From NCBI GenBank assembly GCA_016936555.1, contig JAFGXR010000100.1, positions 1 to 64,000 on the forward strand: 64,000 nt of DNA, given 5' to 3'. The translations under genes were made by a program, and so were the position numbers. The stretch comes from Spirochaetales bacterium (GTDB taxonomy: Bacteria; Spirochaetota; Spirochaetia; DSM-2461). Below, one piece after another: positions 35,110-44,423 of this stretch (position 1 is the first letter of the stretch; each line of letters starts with the position of its first letter). The notes under the pieces were generated by a model. The model worked only from the letters and a program-made list of their open reading frames with translations, ran no database searches and was not told the DNA's origin.

Positions 35110-35784
35110 TCAGTACCCGCTTTCGCTTTTTACCCAGGGAATGACATAACCGATTTTTGAGGCGATTCCCTCCATTTTGGGGTCGTCATGATAGAGCATG
35201 GCGGCGCCGGTCCAGGAGACTTCGCCGCCTTTTTTCGTGTAGCGGTAGGCTTTGTGGTGCTGCGCCGCGATATTCATGTTTTTCTCTCCGTATTCCATGG
35301 CCAGTTCGCCGTTGCAGATACAGACGTAGGTATTGTCCCGATCCTCTACGCGGGCGTAAAAAACCGTTCCCCTGACCCCGGCGGTTGCCGCCGGCGATGT
35401 CACAGTAAAATCTTTCATTTCTCTGATCAGCTTGTCCAGTTTATTGAAGACGGCGCTGATGCCCCCCTGCGTGAGGACGATATCGCTTTCGGTCCAGTTG
35501 ATCTGCGTAATGGTCAGTTCGTCGAGACGGAAGATGTTGGCGTCTTCGAAGATGACTTCGCAGAAGGCACCGGCGCCTGTCTCCAGGGTGTCGCTGCTTT
35601 TGACCGGGTCGCCGATTTCAGCCGGTTGGCTGTTGAGGAGGACTTCGCCTTCAAGGTAGGTTATTTTGCCGTTTACTGAGGCTGATGATGAACCGGAGGG
35701 TTCCCGGTTGCCTGAGGTGAAAGATTGTGTCGTTATAGACAGCAGGAATAAAAGGGTTATGACGAAGGTTCTGGTGGTTTTCAT
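35110..35784 (-). CDS. Exported FecR-domain protein, 224 aa
   Basis: The first 24 residues form a signal peptide (TFVITLLFLLSITTQSFTSG). The FecR domain covers about residues 40-160 and shows the family pattern: GKITYLEGEVLLN, DPVKSSDTLETGAGAFCEVIF and FTVTSPAATAGVRGTVFYAR. Proteins of this kind in spirochaetes are usually surface or periplasmic and are not linked to TonB signalling; no sigma factor or receptor lies nearby. A GGAG ribosome binding site and TATACT/TATAAA boxes sit upstream on the minus strand. Function unknown beyond the domain. Confidence 0.85.
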   Translation of the reverse strand: MKTTRTFVITLLFLLSITTQSFTSGNREPSGSSSASVNGKITYLEGEVLLNSQPAEIGDPVKSSDTLETGAGAFCEVIFEDANIFRLDELTITQINWTESDIVLTQGGISAVFNKLDKLIREMKDFTVTSPAATAGVRGTVFYARVEDRDNTYVCICNGELAMEYGEKNMNIAAQHHKAYRYTKKGGEVSWTGAAMLYHDDPKMEGIASKIGYVIPWVKSESGY

Positions 35785-36062
35785 TTGGGTCTCCTGATTT
35801 ATAGTATAGGGTAACCTTTCAGTTTTCTTTTTAAAAAATGTAAAAAATAAACATATAAATTAGTTGCAGGAACGACCTGAAAAGGGGATGTTAATTAAAA
35901 CTAATCCGATTTTTATGAAATTATCATATTCGGCTGTGATAATAGCGCTGTCCAAAATAATAACATTTTATAGCAGGAAAAGTCGTTCTACGAAAAAAAT
36001 ACAGGATCCGCGTTTTTTTTACGGAAAAATTAAAGCAACAAATGAGAATTAAAGTGTCAAGA
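35785..36062. other. AT-rich intergenic stretch before the secretion operon
   Basis: This 278-base region holds the leftward FecR promoter at its left end and probably the rightward promoter of the type II secretion operon. A TGTGATAAT sequence at about 35934-35942 could be an extended -10. A 62-codon open frame at 35864-36052 has no good ribosome binding site and an atypical composition, so I do not call it. No RNA gene was recognised. Confidence 0.4.
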
Positions 36063-36173
36063 CTATGGAGTTTCGATAGAGAAAATTCAGAAGCGGAAAA
36101 AAGTTCCTCCCGGTGTATAGAAAGGAGCATTCCAATCTGAACTTGTTCTACTTAATGAATCTCAACTCCATAG
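36063..36173 (+). promoter_or_regulatory. Structured leader of the type II secretion operon
   Basis: CTATGGAGTT at 36063-36072 is the exact complement of AACTCCATAG at 36164-36173. The right arm ends in the AGGAG ribosome binding site (36172-36176) of the prepilin peptidase gene. The 91-base interior carries GGAAAAAAGTTCC and a second AAGGAG. This long-range 10-bp stem could switch ribosome access; no known riboswitch class (such as c-di-GMP) was recognised in it. Confidence 0.45.
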
Positions 36174-36183
36174 GAGCCATTTC

Positions 36184-36618
36184 ATGCAATCCTGCTTACA
36201 TCTTTTCATCCTGCTTTTTATTGCTATTCCCGTATCAATAATTGACTGGAAAACCCACAGAATCCCCGATTTAATTATCTATCCGTCTATATTTGCCATT
36301 CTGATCCTCCGTTTCCTGTTTTTTCAATCTCCCATATATGAAACTATCAACCTATTAATTCTGGGATTTCTTCCCTTCTATTTCATTCGTTTTTTCACCA
36401 AAGGAAAAATGGGGCTGGGTGATGCGAAGTATTCCGCTTTCCTTGCATTATTTCTGGGATATGAAAATTGGTTCAAAATGATTTTTATTTCTTCAAGCAC
36501 GGCCGTCATTTTCGCTGTAATAGGATTGAAGCTTGGTAAACTTGAGAAACAGAGCCGGATTCCCTTCGGTCCTTTTTTAAGTCTGGGAGCCATCATTTCT
36601 TTTTTTATTCAATTGTAG
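36184..36618 (+). CDS. Prepilin peptidase (A24), short form without methylase domain
   Basis: A 144-residue polytopic inner-membrane aspartyl protease with about five to six helices. The two catalytic aspartates are visible: Asp21 in IIDWKTHRIPD and Asp80 in MGLGDAKYSA (GxGD motif). The N-terminal methyltransferase domain with its Cys-rich zinc site, present in GspO/PilD of about 280 residues, is missing, so the enzyme should cleave but not N-methylate pseudopilins. It heads the gsp operon, whose pseudopilins at 43971-46043 are the likely substrates. Confidence 0.9.
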   Translation: MQSCLHLFILLFIAIPVSIIDWKTHRIPDLIIYPSIFAILILRFLFFQSPIYETINLLILGFLPFYFIRFFTKGKMGLGDAKYSAFLALFLGYENWFKMIFISSSTAVIFAVIGLKLGKLEKQSRIPFGPFLSLGAIISFFIQL

Positions 36619-36626
36619 GAGCGCGG

Positions 36627-38789
36627 GTGAAACGCCATTTAAAAACCGCAATCGTATTGATTGTATTTGCGACATCGATAATCTCCATCCAGGCTCAGAA
36701 AATCGATTCCATCGAGTTCCGCAATCAGGATATAACCGACATTCTCATGGTTCTGGCTCAGACGAGCGGCAAATCCATCGTACCCGATGAAACCGTTACA
36801 GGAAAAGCATCCTACTATTTCAGCGATGTTGATTTCGAAACGGCCCTGTCACTTTTCCTCTCCACCTATAATTATTTTTATAAAGAGGAGAGGGGCATTT
36901 ACTATATTTCCCGTATTAATATTGATGCGGGACCTGAGGACAATAGGGTTACCATCGATGCGGAAGATACGGATATTCAGCTCATTATAAGAGCTCTCTC
37001 CCGTAAAATCGGCAAAACGATTCTCTTCGATGCCCTTCCCCGTGAGACTATCTCTCTTCATGGAAAGAATCTCGGCCTGGACGAGATCCTCAATATCATA
37101 ATTACCAGATACCCGGACTACCATCTCGAAACGGAAAACGGTTTTTATTATGTCAGGCGGGAAGCGGCTCAGGGAACATCGGTCCGGGGTAGCCGGAGAG
37201 GCGATCTTTTTACCGAAAACAACGGATTGTATAGTGCCGACTTTGAGCAGGTCCGGTTTCGCGAGGCTCTGACGGCTCTTTTCGATATCACAGCAGATGA
37301 ATATTCATTTCTGGGCCGCAACGATTCCATTCTTGAATCCTTCCGGTTTTCCGGCAAGACGCGGGAGCAAATGCTGCGCCTTCTTCTCGAACAGGGAAAC
37401 AGCGATTTCAAACTGATTGACGGGATATATTATATAGTCGATATCGAGAGAAAAGATGTCCTGAAAAAACTGTATACAACTATATATATCCCGCTTAAGC
37501 GGACGATCGTTTCCGAAATTATCAGTTTGATTCCTTCCTCTATAGGCACATCTCAGAATATCAAAACAGACAAGACGAATAATGCCCTCATTCTCAGCGG
37601 AACCCTTGAAGAAGTAGCCCCTATTGAGGAATTCGTGCAGATGATAGACAACCGCGCCAGGGATATGGTCTATCACCGTTTTGAACTGGAGAATCTGAAA
37701 GCGTCAGCGCTGACCGCCCTTCTTCCCAAGGAAATGCAGTTCAGCCAGACTATGGTTCTCGATGACAGCAATTCGGTTATCATGCTTCTGCCGCCGTCGA
37801 TGATCGAACCTATGACTGATTATATAAACCTTATTGACGTTGAAGCCGGCATCTTTCCCCTTGAGCTCCGCTATATAAAAGGGGAGCAGCTTCTCGAAAA
37901 TCCACCGCCTTCCATAAATAAAGAAAATCTGGTCGCGACCAATAATCCCAACATTCTGTATTTTAAAGGAAGCGAGGACCGGTACAGAACCCTTTTGAAA
38001 GATCTGGAGCTTCTCGACCGTCCCATTCCTCAGATTCGCTATGAAGTTCTGGTCATGCAGATTCAGGAAGTCGACAAAGCGGACTGGGATATCAATCTGG
38101 GAAACTCGGCTTCGGAAGAGGGAGACAAAACATCAATAATCGGTATGCTCGGGAGTATTCTCAATCTGAATTTCGACATCGTCAGTCAGTTCGGCTACAA
38201 TTTCGCTCTCGAACTGAACTGGAGCATGGAAAACTCCGAATCGCGGGTAATGGCCGATACGACGCTCAATGCTCTCTCGGGAGAGTCAACCAATTTCCAG
38301 AATACAGAAACGTACCGCTATCAGGAATTGGAAGTGGATACCGAAACGGGAACATCCTCGAAAACCGGCGTGACCCGGGAAATCACTTCGGGACTGCTTG
38401 TCGAAATCGAAGGATGGGCATCCGGTGACGGCATGATCACCATGGATGTGAAAACAACCATTTCCAAAAGGGACGATACTTCTTCATCAAGCTCTTCATC
38501 GATACCGACGACAACGGAGAGAAGCGTCAACACCCATATCAGAACTCTATCGGGCAAACCGGTCATTATCGGTGGGCTTATGCAGCAGGATAAAGTCATC
38601 GGTAAACAGAAGACACCATTTCTGGGAGATATACCCCTTATCGGTAAGCTCTTCCGCTCCGATGTGGAATCCTATCAGGATACGGAAATGGTTGTGACAA
38701 TCGTCCCCTATCTGGAGTATCCCGAGTATTCCAGGTCCGACATGGACCGGGAACTCGAAGATCTTTACAATCGGTTCATCAGGCGGTGA
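36627..38789 (+). CDS. gspD: Type II secretion secretin GspD
   Basis: A 720-residue outer-membrane channel of the type II system. After a signal peptide (residues 1-23, cleavage after IQA), the N0 domain begins with IDSIEFRNQDITDILMVLAQ. N1/N2/N3-type ring domains follow (about 100-410). The C-terminal secretin domain (about 450-700) ends with SGKPVIIGGLMQQDKV and TPFLGDIPLIGKLF, both diagnostic. A poly-Ser stretch near residue 620 lies in the periplasmic gate region. The start is GTG at 36627 with AGGAG upstream. The stop overlaps the gspE start (GTGA). No pilotin is obvious. Confidence 0.94.
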   Translation: MKRHLKTAIVLIVFATSIISIQAQKIDSIEFRNQDITDILMVLAQTSGKSIVPDETVTGKASYYFSDVDFETALSLFLSTYNYFYKEERGIYYISRINIDAGPEDNRVTIDAEDTDIQLIIRALSRKIGKTILFDALPRETISLHGKNLGLDEILNIIITRYPDYHLETENGFYYVRREAAQGTSVRGSRRGDLFTENNGLYSADFEQVRFREALTALFDITADEYSFLGRNDSILESFRFSGKTREQMLRLLLEQGNSDFKLIDGIYYIVDIERKDVLKKLYTTIYIPLKRTIVSEIISLIPSSIGTSQNIKTDKTNNALILSGTLEEVAPIEEFVQMIDNRARDMVYHRFELENLKASALTALLPKEMQFSQTMVLDDSNSVIMLLPPSMIEPMTDYINLIDVEAGIFPLELRYIKGEQLLENPPPSINKENLVATNNPNILYFKGSEDRYRTLLKDLELLDRPIPQIRYEVLVMQIQEVDKADWDINLGNSASEEGDKTSIIGMLGSILNLNFDIVSQFGYNFALELNWSMENSESRVMADTTLNALSGESTNFQNTETYRYQELEVDTETGTSSKTGVTREITSGLLVEIEGWASGDGMITMDVKTTISKRDDTSSSSSSSIPTTTERSVNTHIRTLSGKPVIIGGLMQQDKVIGKQKTPFLGDIPLIGKLFRSDVESYQDTEMVVTIVPYLEYPEYSRSDMDRELEDLYNRFIRR

Positions 38790-40255
38790 TTGTGGCTGTA
38801 CTATCCGATTTTCTCCCCCTTCCCGAAGGGGACAGACAATATCCGCTGGAATATATCGAGACAAACGGCGTAATCAAGCTGTCCGAAACGGAAAGTGAGG
38901 TGACAATAGGCATTGTCGAATCCAGCGCCGGACTGGAAGAGGATCTTAAAAACTTTCATGACAAACCGGTCGTCTTTTATATCCTGGATAAAAGCGATCT
39001 CTCCGCCTATCTGGCAAGACAGCAGTCGGCGGGCACCGGATCTATTTCCGGCAGGAACGAATCGGGCGGTAATGCCCATACACTCGATAAACTGGCCAAC
39101 GATGCTCCAGTCGTCAATCTGGTCAATTCCATAATCATCGACGCCATATCAAGAGGCGCCTCGGATATTCACATCGAGTCTTTCCCCGAAAGGGCGACAG
39201 TCCGGTACCGGATCGACGGTATCCTTATACCGAACAGAACTATAGATCGAAAAATGTTTCCCGCCCTGTCTTCGCGAATCAAAATCATGGCCAATATGAA
39301 TATCATGGAGCGCCGCCTCCCCCAGGACGGACGAATCACCGTCAAGATGGCCGGCCATGATGTGGATCTCCGCGTCTCCGTGGTTCCCATAGCCGGCGGA
39401 GAATCCATTGTTCTCAGGCTCCTTAACAAGCGGAGCCGGCTTCTGTCGCTGGAGGAACTGGGATTCAGCCGCCGCGCTACGGAACTTATGCGTTCCCTCT
39501 CCGGTAAACCTCACGGTTTGATTCTTATGACGGGACCTACCGGCTCCGGTAAAACGACTACTCTGAATTCCATCATAGGGGAGATCAATGATCCTTCTGT
39601 CAAAATCATTACGATCGAAGACCCCGTGGAGTATGAAATCGACGGCGTGGATCAGGTTCAGACCAATGAAAAAATCGGCCTGACCTTCGAGTCCATCCTC
39701 AGGCGCGTCCTCCGCCAGGATCCCGATATCATCATGGTCGGGGAGATCCGCGACAGGGCGACGGCGGAACTGGCGGTCCGCGCCTCGATGACGGGGCATC
39801 TGGTTCTGTCTACCGTTCACACAAACGATTCGGTTTCTGTTCTGCACCGTATGATCAATATGGGAGTCGAGCCCTATCTCCTGGCCGGCGTTCTTCGCGG
39901 CGCCATGGCTCAGAGGCTCGTGCGGAAGTTATGCCCATTTTGCCGCAGGGAAGATCGCCCCGACACTCTGGAGAGCAGGCTGCTGAATGAGAACGGCATT
40001 GCGGCGGAGTCCCTCTTCAAACCCGGCGGTTGTGACAAATGCGGCGGAACCGGATATTCGGGAAGACTGGTTATCTCCGAGACATTTATTTCCGATGAAA
40101 AGCTGGAAGACTTGATTGCCTCAGCCGTGCCCACTGCTGAAATACAGGAATACCTGAGGACGCTGGGATTTATACCGCTCCATCGCGATGGACTTGAAAA
40201 AGCCGTAAGAGGTTTGACTTCGATCAAGGAAGTCGAAAAGGCAGTCCTGCTATGA
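38786..40255 (+). CDS. gspE: Type II secretion ATPase GspE
   Basis: A 489-residue cytoplasmic hexameric ATPase that powers pseudopilus growth. Walker A GPTGSGKT is at residues 250-257. The Asp box ITIEDPVEYE, Walker B DPDIIMVGEIRD and His box HLVLSTVHTND follow. The C-terminal zinc element is CPFC (about 380) with CDKCGGTGYSG (about 410), typical of GspE/PilB. The N-terminal region is short compared with other GspE proteins, which may limit the GspL docking domain. The start is GTG in the gspD stop overlap. Confidence 0.94.
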   Translation: MIVAVLSDFLPLPEGDRQYPLEYIETNGVIKLSETESEVTIGIVESSAGLEEDLKNFHDKPVVFYILDKSDLSAYLARQQSAGTGSISGRNESGGNAHTLDKLANDAPVVNLVNSIIIDAISRGASDIHIESFPERATVRYRIDGILIPNRTIDRKMFPALSSRIKIMANMNIMERRLPQDGRITVKMAGHDVDLRVSVVPIAGGESIVLRLLNKRSRLLSLEELGFSRRATELMRSLSGKPHGLILMTGPTGSGKTTTLNSIIGEINDPSVKIITIEDPVEYEIDGVDQVQTNEKIGLTFESILRRVLRQDPDIIMVGEIRDRATAELAVRASMTGHLVLSTVHTNDSVSVLHRMINMGVEPYLLAGVLRGAMAQRLVRKLCPFCRREDRPDTLESRLLNENGIAAESLFKPGGCDKCGGTGYSGRLVISETFISDEKLEDLIASAVPTAEIQEYLRTLGFIPLHRDGLEKAVRGLTSIKEVEKAVLL

Positions 40256-41427
40256 AATCCTATAAATGCAGAGTCTCCGATGCTGAAGGGAAGATCCGGG
40301 AAATCATTAAAGAAGCCGGCGATGAAGCATCTCTTGTGCGGCTGATTAGTGAAGAGAATTTTTTTCTTATAAGCTATAAAGAAGAAGAGAAGGGGAGTTC
40401 CCAAAAAAAGTATTCGAATCGGATCATTCTCGATTTCACCGACACTCTGGCTCTCATGCTCCGGTCCGGACTGACCGTAAGAGATTCTCTCAAGGTTGCT
40501 TCAGTCACATTTACGGACAGGAAAACCAAAGGATTGCTCGAGAGCCTTACAGCCAGCCTGAACAAGGGAATTTCTTTTCCCGATGCCCTGGACAGAATGA
40601 GCGCCGATTTTACGCCTCTCTACAGGGGGATGGTCCGCATCGGCGACAGAACCGGATCAATGGAGAATATTTTTATCCGTCTGTCGAAATATCTCAATGA
40701 CGAAAAGGCCATGAGAGAGAAAATCCGGGGGGCGCTGATTTATCCTCTTATGGTAATTTCCGTACTCTTTCTCTTTATGCTGGTTATCTCTCTGTTTATA
40801 TTTCCGCGTTTGAAAAACAGTTTTTCCGATCAGACCCTCGATCTTGTCTTTCAGAGATTTCAGGTTATGATGCTGCTGGTTCTCATACCCTCAGCCATCT
40901 TCGTTCTGTTTCCCGTCGCTTTATTTTTCGCCTCCGGGTCAACGGGAAAAATGCGGGAATGGGCCGATTCGGTTCTTCTGAAAATACCGGTTGCCGGTAA
41001 AATTATACTGAACAGGGCTTGTCTCAATCTCGTCTTTTCTCTGGAAGTGCTGACCTCCAGCGGATTTCCCATTGAATCAGCCCTGAATGAGAGCTCCTCC
41101 GTACTTTCCAACTCTCTGCTGAAAGAGGCTTTGAAGAGGATCGGACGATCCATCGTCAAGGGCACCAGGCTTTCCGAAGCATTCTCGGCGGAACCCATCT
41201 GGCCTGAGAGAATTGCCGTCTGGATCGGAGTCGGAGAGGCTTCGGGCGATGTCAGTTCGGTTTTTTCCCAACTCAGACTTTTTTTTCAGTGGGAACTCGA
41301 TAAAAGAACCTCGAGGATCATGCAGCTCATAGAACCGGCGCTTATACTGCTTCTCGGCGCTTTTATGATCCTATTCGTCATACTATTCGTCGTCCCCCTC
41401 TTTTCTATTTTTGGAGCTGTTCTATGA
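40252..41427 (+). CDS. gspF: Type II secretion inner-membrane platform protein GspF
   Basis: A 391-residue protein with two GspF domains (about residues 65-185 and 265-385) and three membrane helices (about 165-185, 205-230 and 365-388). The conserved MVRIGDRTGSMENIF and WIGVGEASGDVSSVF segments mark the two repeats. It should connect GspE to the pseudopilins. The ATG overlaps the gspE stop by four bases, and its own stop overlaps the next start in the same way. Confidence 0.93.
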   Translation: MKSYKCRVSDAEGKIREIIKEAGDEASLVRLISEENFFLISYKEEEKGSSQKKYSNRIILDFTDTLALMLRSGLTVRDSLKVASVTFTDRKTKGLLESLTASLNKGISFPDALDRMSADFTPLYRGMVRIGDRTGSMENIFIRLSKYLNDEKAMREKIRGALIYPLMVISVLFLFMLVISLFIFPRLKNSFSDQTLDLVFQRFQVMMLLVLIPSAIFVLFPVALFFASGSTGKMREWADSVLLKIPVAGKIILNRACLNLVFSLEVLTSSGFPIESALNESSSVLSNSLLKEALKRIGRSIVKGTRLSEAFSAEPIWPERIAVWIGVGEASGDVSSVFSQLRLFFQWELDKRTSRIMQLIEPALILLLGAFMILFVILFVVPLFSIFGAVL

Positions 41428-42341
41428 AGCCATATAACCCGATGATCCTGTCAACGGCAATCTGTTCCTGCAGGGCTATCGATGTGCCCCCGGTCGGAAA
41501 TGCGGAGCTGCAGCAGATTATCCGCCATAAGCTGGCGGCATTTTATCCCGGTTCTCCCGATGATTTATACATCGATTTTATTAAAGCGGAGAATCGGGCT
41601 GTCGTTTTTTTCTCTCCCCGGAACAGAATTGATACCATAAGGTCCGAATACGGGAATATACCCCTCTATTCAACCTGGCATGTTCTGGCCGGCAGGGAAC
41701 ATAAAAACGGCCTTTATGCCGTTCCGGGCAATGGAAAATACGATCTCTATGTCTACGAAAATGATACTCTTGTTGAGAACAGAGTTTCCGGGGTCCTGCC
41801 GCCGGAGCGCGAAGTCGAAGTTATTTCAGTCGAAAGGAAGGACCTGAAGCATTTCGCGCCTCTGTTCAGAAGAAAGAAAAAGAAGAATTATCTGCTTCCG
41901 AACCTTATCTTGGCAGGATTGATTCTCATGCTGCCCCAGGGGGCTTATTACCGGCAGATCCTTATGGATGAAAAGTATACCGCTCACCTTAAATCGGAAA
42001 TAGTCAGACTCACGGCCGAGACAATCGGGACGTCTTCGTCTCAGGAGGAATTCAACTCTCTGAAAAGCCGTTATGAAGAAATTTCATTGAACAAGCCTCT
42101 GAATATCATGGTTTTTCTTTCTGAATTGTCATCCGCTCTGGGACGGGATGTCGTCATCGATAACCTGGTTTTAAAAAACGGGAGTTTCCAGATGAACGGG
42201 ACAGGTCTGAATCCGCTGGGGAAAATGGAGAATTTCCAGAACAGTGCCTACTTCATGAATGTCGTCCCCTATCAGGTCAAAGCCATTGAGGGAACGTCCC
42301 GCGAGTCATTTTCCCTGACAGGAGTATTCAGGAGTGAATAA
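41424..42341 (+). CDS. GspL/PilN-like secretion assembly protein, 305 aa
   Basis: A bitopic membrane protein with a cytoplasmic N-terminal part (about residues 1-155), one membrane helix (about 157-176, NLILAGLILMLPQGAYY), a coiled coil (180-220) and a C-terminal ferredoxin-like domain. This is the layout of GspL or of a PilM-PilN pair. The cytoplasmic domain is much shorter than the actin-like domain of classical GspL (about 230 residues). Assignment rests on layout and on its place right after gspF; sequence similarity to named GspL is weak to my eye. Confidence 0.65.
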   Translation: MKPYNPMILSTAICSCRAIDVPPVGNAELQQIIRHKLAAFYPGSPDDLYIDFIKAENRAVVFFSPRNRIDTIRSEYGNIPLYSTWHVLAGREHKNGLYAVPGNGKYDLYVYENDTLVENRVSGVLPPEREVEVISVERKDLKHFAPLFRRKKKKNYLLPNLILAGLILMLPQGAYYRQILMDEKYTAHLKSEIVRLTAETIGTSSSQEEFNSLKSRYEEISLNKPLNIMVFLSELSSALGRDVVIDNLVLKNGSFQMNGTGLNPLGKMENFQNSAYFMNVVPYQVKAIEGTSRESFSLTGVFRSE

Positions 42342-42834
42342 AGATAGAAAAATTCTGCTGGTAATACTTTTCTTCTCAATATTGATCTCCTTTTCCGCCA
42401 TTAATATGGTCATTCTCAATGACAGAAATTCCAGAAACAGCACGAACATCGCTATGCTGGAGAACCAGTATACAAGACTTCCGGGCGGAGGGAGCCGGAT
42501 TTCCGGGGACACTCTTTCTCGGATGAGGAATCTGCTGGAAGAGGAAAAACAGAGATATTTTGCTCCGGATGAGAGGGATCCCTATAAACTGGGAATTGAA
42601 ATACTCGCCATGGTTGAAAAGCGGGGGATTAAGGTCCTCCAGTATAAAACCATGGATCAGAAAGAAGGATTTCTCCTGGAATTCTCTGTTTCGGCAAAGG
42701 CTGTATCTTTTTTTACCTTCTGGCAGGACCTCTACAGCAAAGGCAAGTATTACACTATTCCCTATTTTTCCATTAAAAATGAGAGCGACGGCTTATCTGC
42801 GACGTTCAGGATAGGATACGCCGCCTATGAGTAA
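42334..42834 (+). CDS. GspM/PilO-like secretion assembly protein, 166 aa
   Basis: Starts with GTG at 42334 inside the preceding gene. One membrane helix (about residues 8-26) is followed by a coiled-coil stretch and a ferredoxin-like domain (about 85-166), the GspM/PilO pattern. It would sit in the inner membrane with the GspL-like partner and connect the platform to the secretin. Identified by position and topology only. Confidence 0.6.
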   Translation: MNKDRKILLVILFFSILISFSAINMVILNDRNSRNSTNIAMLENQYTRLPGGGSRISGDTLSRMRNLLEEEKQRYFAPDERDPYKLGIEILAMVEKRGIKVLQYKTMDQKEGFLLEFSVSAKAVSFFTFWQDLYSKGKYYTIPYFSIKNESDGLSATFRIGYAAYE

Positions 42835-43288
42835 GATAATAAACAGGTTTTTGGTCCTCCTGCTTCTGGCGGCGCTTTATATCCTTTTTTTCGGACCTGA
42901 AAAACCTGTACCGCCCGAATCTTCACAAAGCGAAATCGCATCTGATTCTGACAGTCTGATTCCCCTGCTGAATGAACCGGACGGTATCAGTCTGGCTGGA
43001 ATCGGAATCCATTTTCCCGATGCTCTTTCCCCCGAAAGGGTTGAAGAGGATGTTCCTCGACCTGTTCTTATTGAACCGGCTGGTCCGGTTTTCACCAATG
43101 AAATAAAATTTGTTTCCCCGGTCGTCAGAGATGGGCACAGGAGCTGGTTTTTTAAAAGCGCTCTTTCCGGCAGGATCTATGAATTATCACCCCTTAAGGA
43201 AGCTCCGCCCTGGAGTTGGGTTTCCGAAGAGGAGGAGTATTATCTTCTGAAAAAAAATGACACTGTACTTAAGGTAAGAAAGCAATGA
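42827..43288 (+). CDS. Short bitopic protein in the gsp operon, possible GspC-like
   Basis: A 153-residue protein: one N-terminal helix (about residues 8-22, LLLLAALYILFFG), a Pro/Ser/Glu-rich linker (25-85) and a small C-terminal domain (90-153). GspC has the same order (helix, linker, HR domain), and no other GspC candidate exists in the operon. That identification is inference: no HR motif is clear. ATG at 42827 overlaps the preceding stop. Confidence 0.55.
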   Translation: MSKIINRFLVLLLLAALYILFFGPEKPVPPESSQSEIASDSDSLIPLLNEPDGISLAGIGIHFPDALSPERVEEDVPRPVLIEPAGPVFTNEIKFVSPVVRDGHRSWFFKSALSGRIYELSPLKEAPPWSWVSEEEEYYLLKKNDTVLKVRKQ

Positions 43289-43974
43289 AAAAGAGATTTC
43301 TGGTCATGATCGGTTTCGCCTTACTGGCTTTAACCTGCAAAACGACAGAAGACCCGGCCGAGTTTGAATCATCGAATCTGCCGGGCATGATTTACGATGG
43401 CGATAACAGCCCCTGCGAGCAAGTCCGTATCCGGGCATTTAAAATCCAGGGAGGTGATGAGGAAGCCCTGTTTTCCGTTGAAACCGATATCAACGGCAGA
43501 TTTACACTTCCCGGACTGGATCGCGGTGATTACAGGATCGTGGCGGAAAAAGAGGGATATGAGTCCCTGGAGTCCTTTTTCTCCTATGCGTCGAGAATGG
43601 AAGTCCTGTATCTGAAAATGTATTCCCAGGATCAGTTGCTGGTTCTGGCTGCCGATTCTCTCGATCAGGGGCGCTACGATAAGGCGCTCTCCTTCCTCGT
43701 TCGTTCAGCAGAAGTCGACGGGGGGAATCCCAGGCATCTCTATACCTATGCGGTCTATTCATACCATAGCGGAGAGTTTGAAAAGGCTCTGGAGTCTCTG
43801 GAGAAGATCCCTGCAGCGGGATTTGATAGTCCCTGGGTCTATCTGCTTATGGGAGATATTTATCAGTATAAACTGGATAATCCGTTAAAAGCTCTGGAAG
43901 CCTTAAGGCAGTTCTCATTCCGGGTCGATGACGGTGAAGTGAAATCAAGAATCAAGGAGTTGGAAAATCTGTGA
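43285..43974 (+). CDS. Lipoprotein with carboxypeptidase-regulatory-like and TPR parts
   Basis: A 229-residue protein. The first 17 residues end in LALTC, a lipobox giving Cys18. Residues 30-110 form a transthyretin/CarboxypepD-reg-like beta domain (TDINGRFTLPGLDRGDYRIV, EKEGYES). Residues 115-225 carry about three TPR-like helices (QGRYDKALSFLVRSAEVDGG, HSGEFEKALESLEKI). As a lipid-anchored TPR protein inside the gsp operon it could act as the pilotin that helps GspD reach the outer membrane; this is inference. It overlaps its neighbours on both sides by four bases. Confidence 0.7.
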   Translation: MKKRFLVMIGFALLALTCKTTEDPAEFESSNLPGMIYDGDNSPCEQVRIRAFKIQGGDEEALFSVETDINGRFTLPGLDRGDYRIVAEKEGYESLESFFSYASRMEVLYLKMYSQDQLLVLAADSLDQGRYDKALSFLVRSAEVDGGNPRHLYTYAVYSYHSGEFEKALESLEKIPAAGFDSPWVYLLMGDIYQYKLDNPLKALEALRQFSFRVDDGEVKSRIKELENL

Positions 43975-44423
43975 AAAGCATTTGGAAAATAGATGAAGAC
44001 AAAAGAGATCCCGAAGGGGGATGGACTTTTATTGAGACGATCATCGTCATCGGGATTGTGCTTATCCTGACTTCTTCGGTCGGATTTATGGCTTTCCGCT
44101 ATCTCGATAAAGCGAAAACGGTTACGGCGAAAAATGATATAGAGAACTTTTCTCTGGCTTTGAGTTCCTACTATCTCGATTGCAGAAAATTTCCAACCGT
44201 AGACCAGGGATTAATGGCTTTATGGGAAAAACCGGCCTCCGATGCCGACGGCTGGGACGGCCCTTATGTAAACAAGACTCCCGGTAAGGACCCATGGGGG
44301 AATGGATACGACTACTTTCTTCCCGGTCCGGCAGGACTGCCTTTCGGCATACGATCTTTCGGAGCTGACGGCATGGAAGGCGGCGGGGGGAATGACCGTG
44401 ATGTCAACTCCTGGGAAGGCTGA
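43971..44423 (+). CDS. gspG: Major pseudopilin GspG
   Basis: A 150-residue type II pseudopilin. The prepilin site is EGG/WTFIETIIVIGIVLI, with Glu at +5 as required but Trp at +1 where Phe or Met is normal. The hydrophobic helix is followed by a GspG-specific globular part: YYLDCRKFPTVDQGLMAL, WDGPYVNK, DPWGNGYDY, and a C-terminal GIRSFGADG.EGG..NDRD that should bind calcium. The leader peptide is about 19 residues. The GTG start overlaps the lipoprotein stop. This protein should be the main shaft subunit of the pseudopilus. Confidence 0.92.
   Translation: MKSIWKIDEDKRDPEGGWTFIETIIVIGIVLILTSSVGFMAFRYLDKAKTVTAKNDIENFSLALSSYYLDCRKFPTVDQGLMALWEKPASDADGWDGPYVNKTPGKDPWGNGYDYFLPGPAGLPFGIRSFGADGMEGGGGNDRDVNSWEG

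Noticed and set aside
35864-36052. 62-codon frame in the AT-rich gap before the secretion operon
   Set aside because: No good ribosome binding site, lysine/serine-rich random composition, and no motif. More likely leader or promoter DNA.
36063-36183. c-di-GMP (GEMM) riboswitch before the secretion operon
   Set aside because: The long-range stem is real, but the conserved GEMM core elements are absent.
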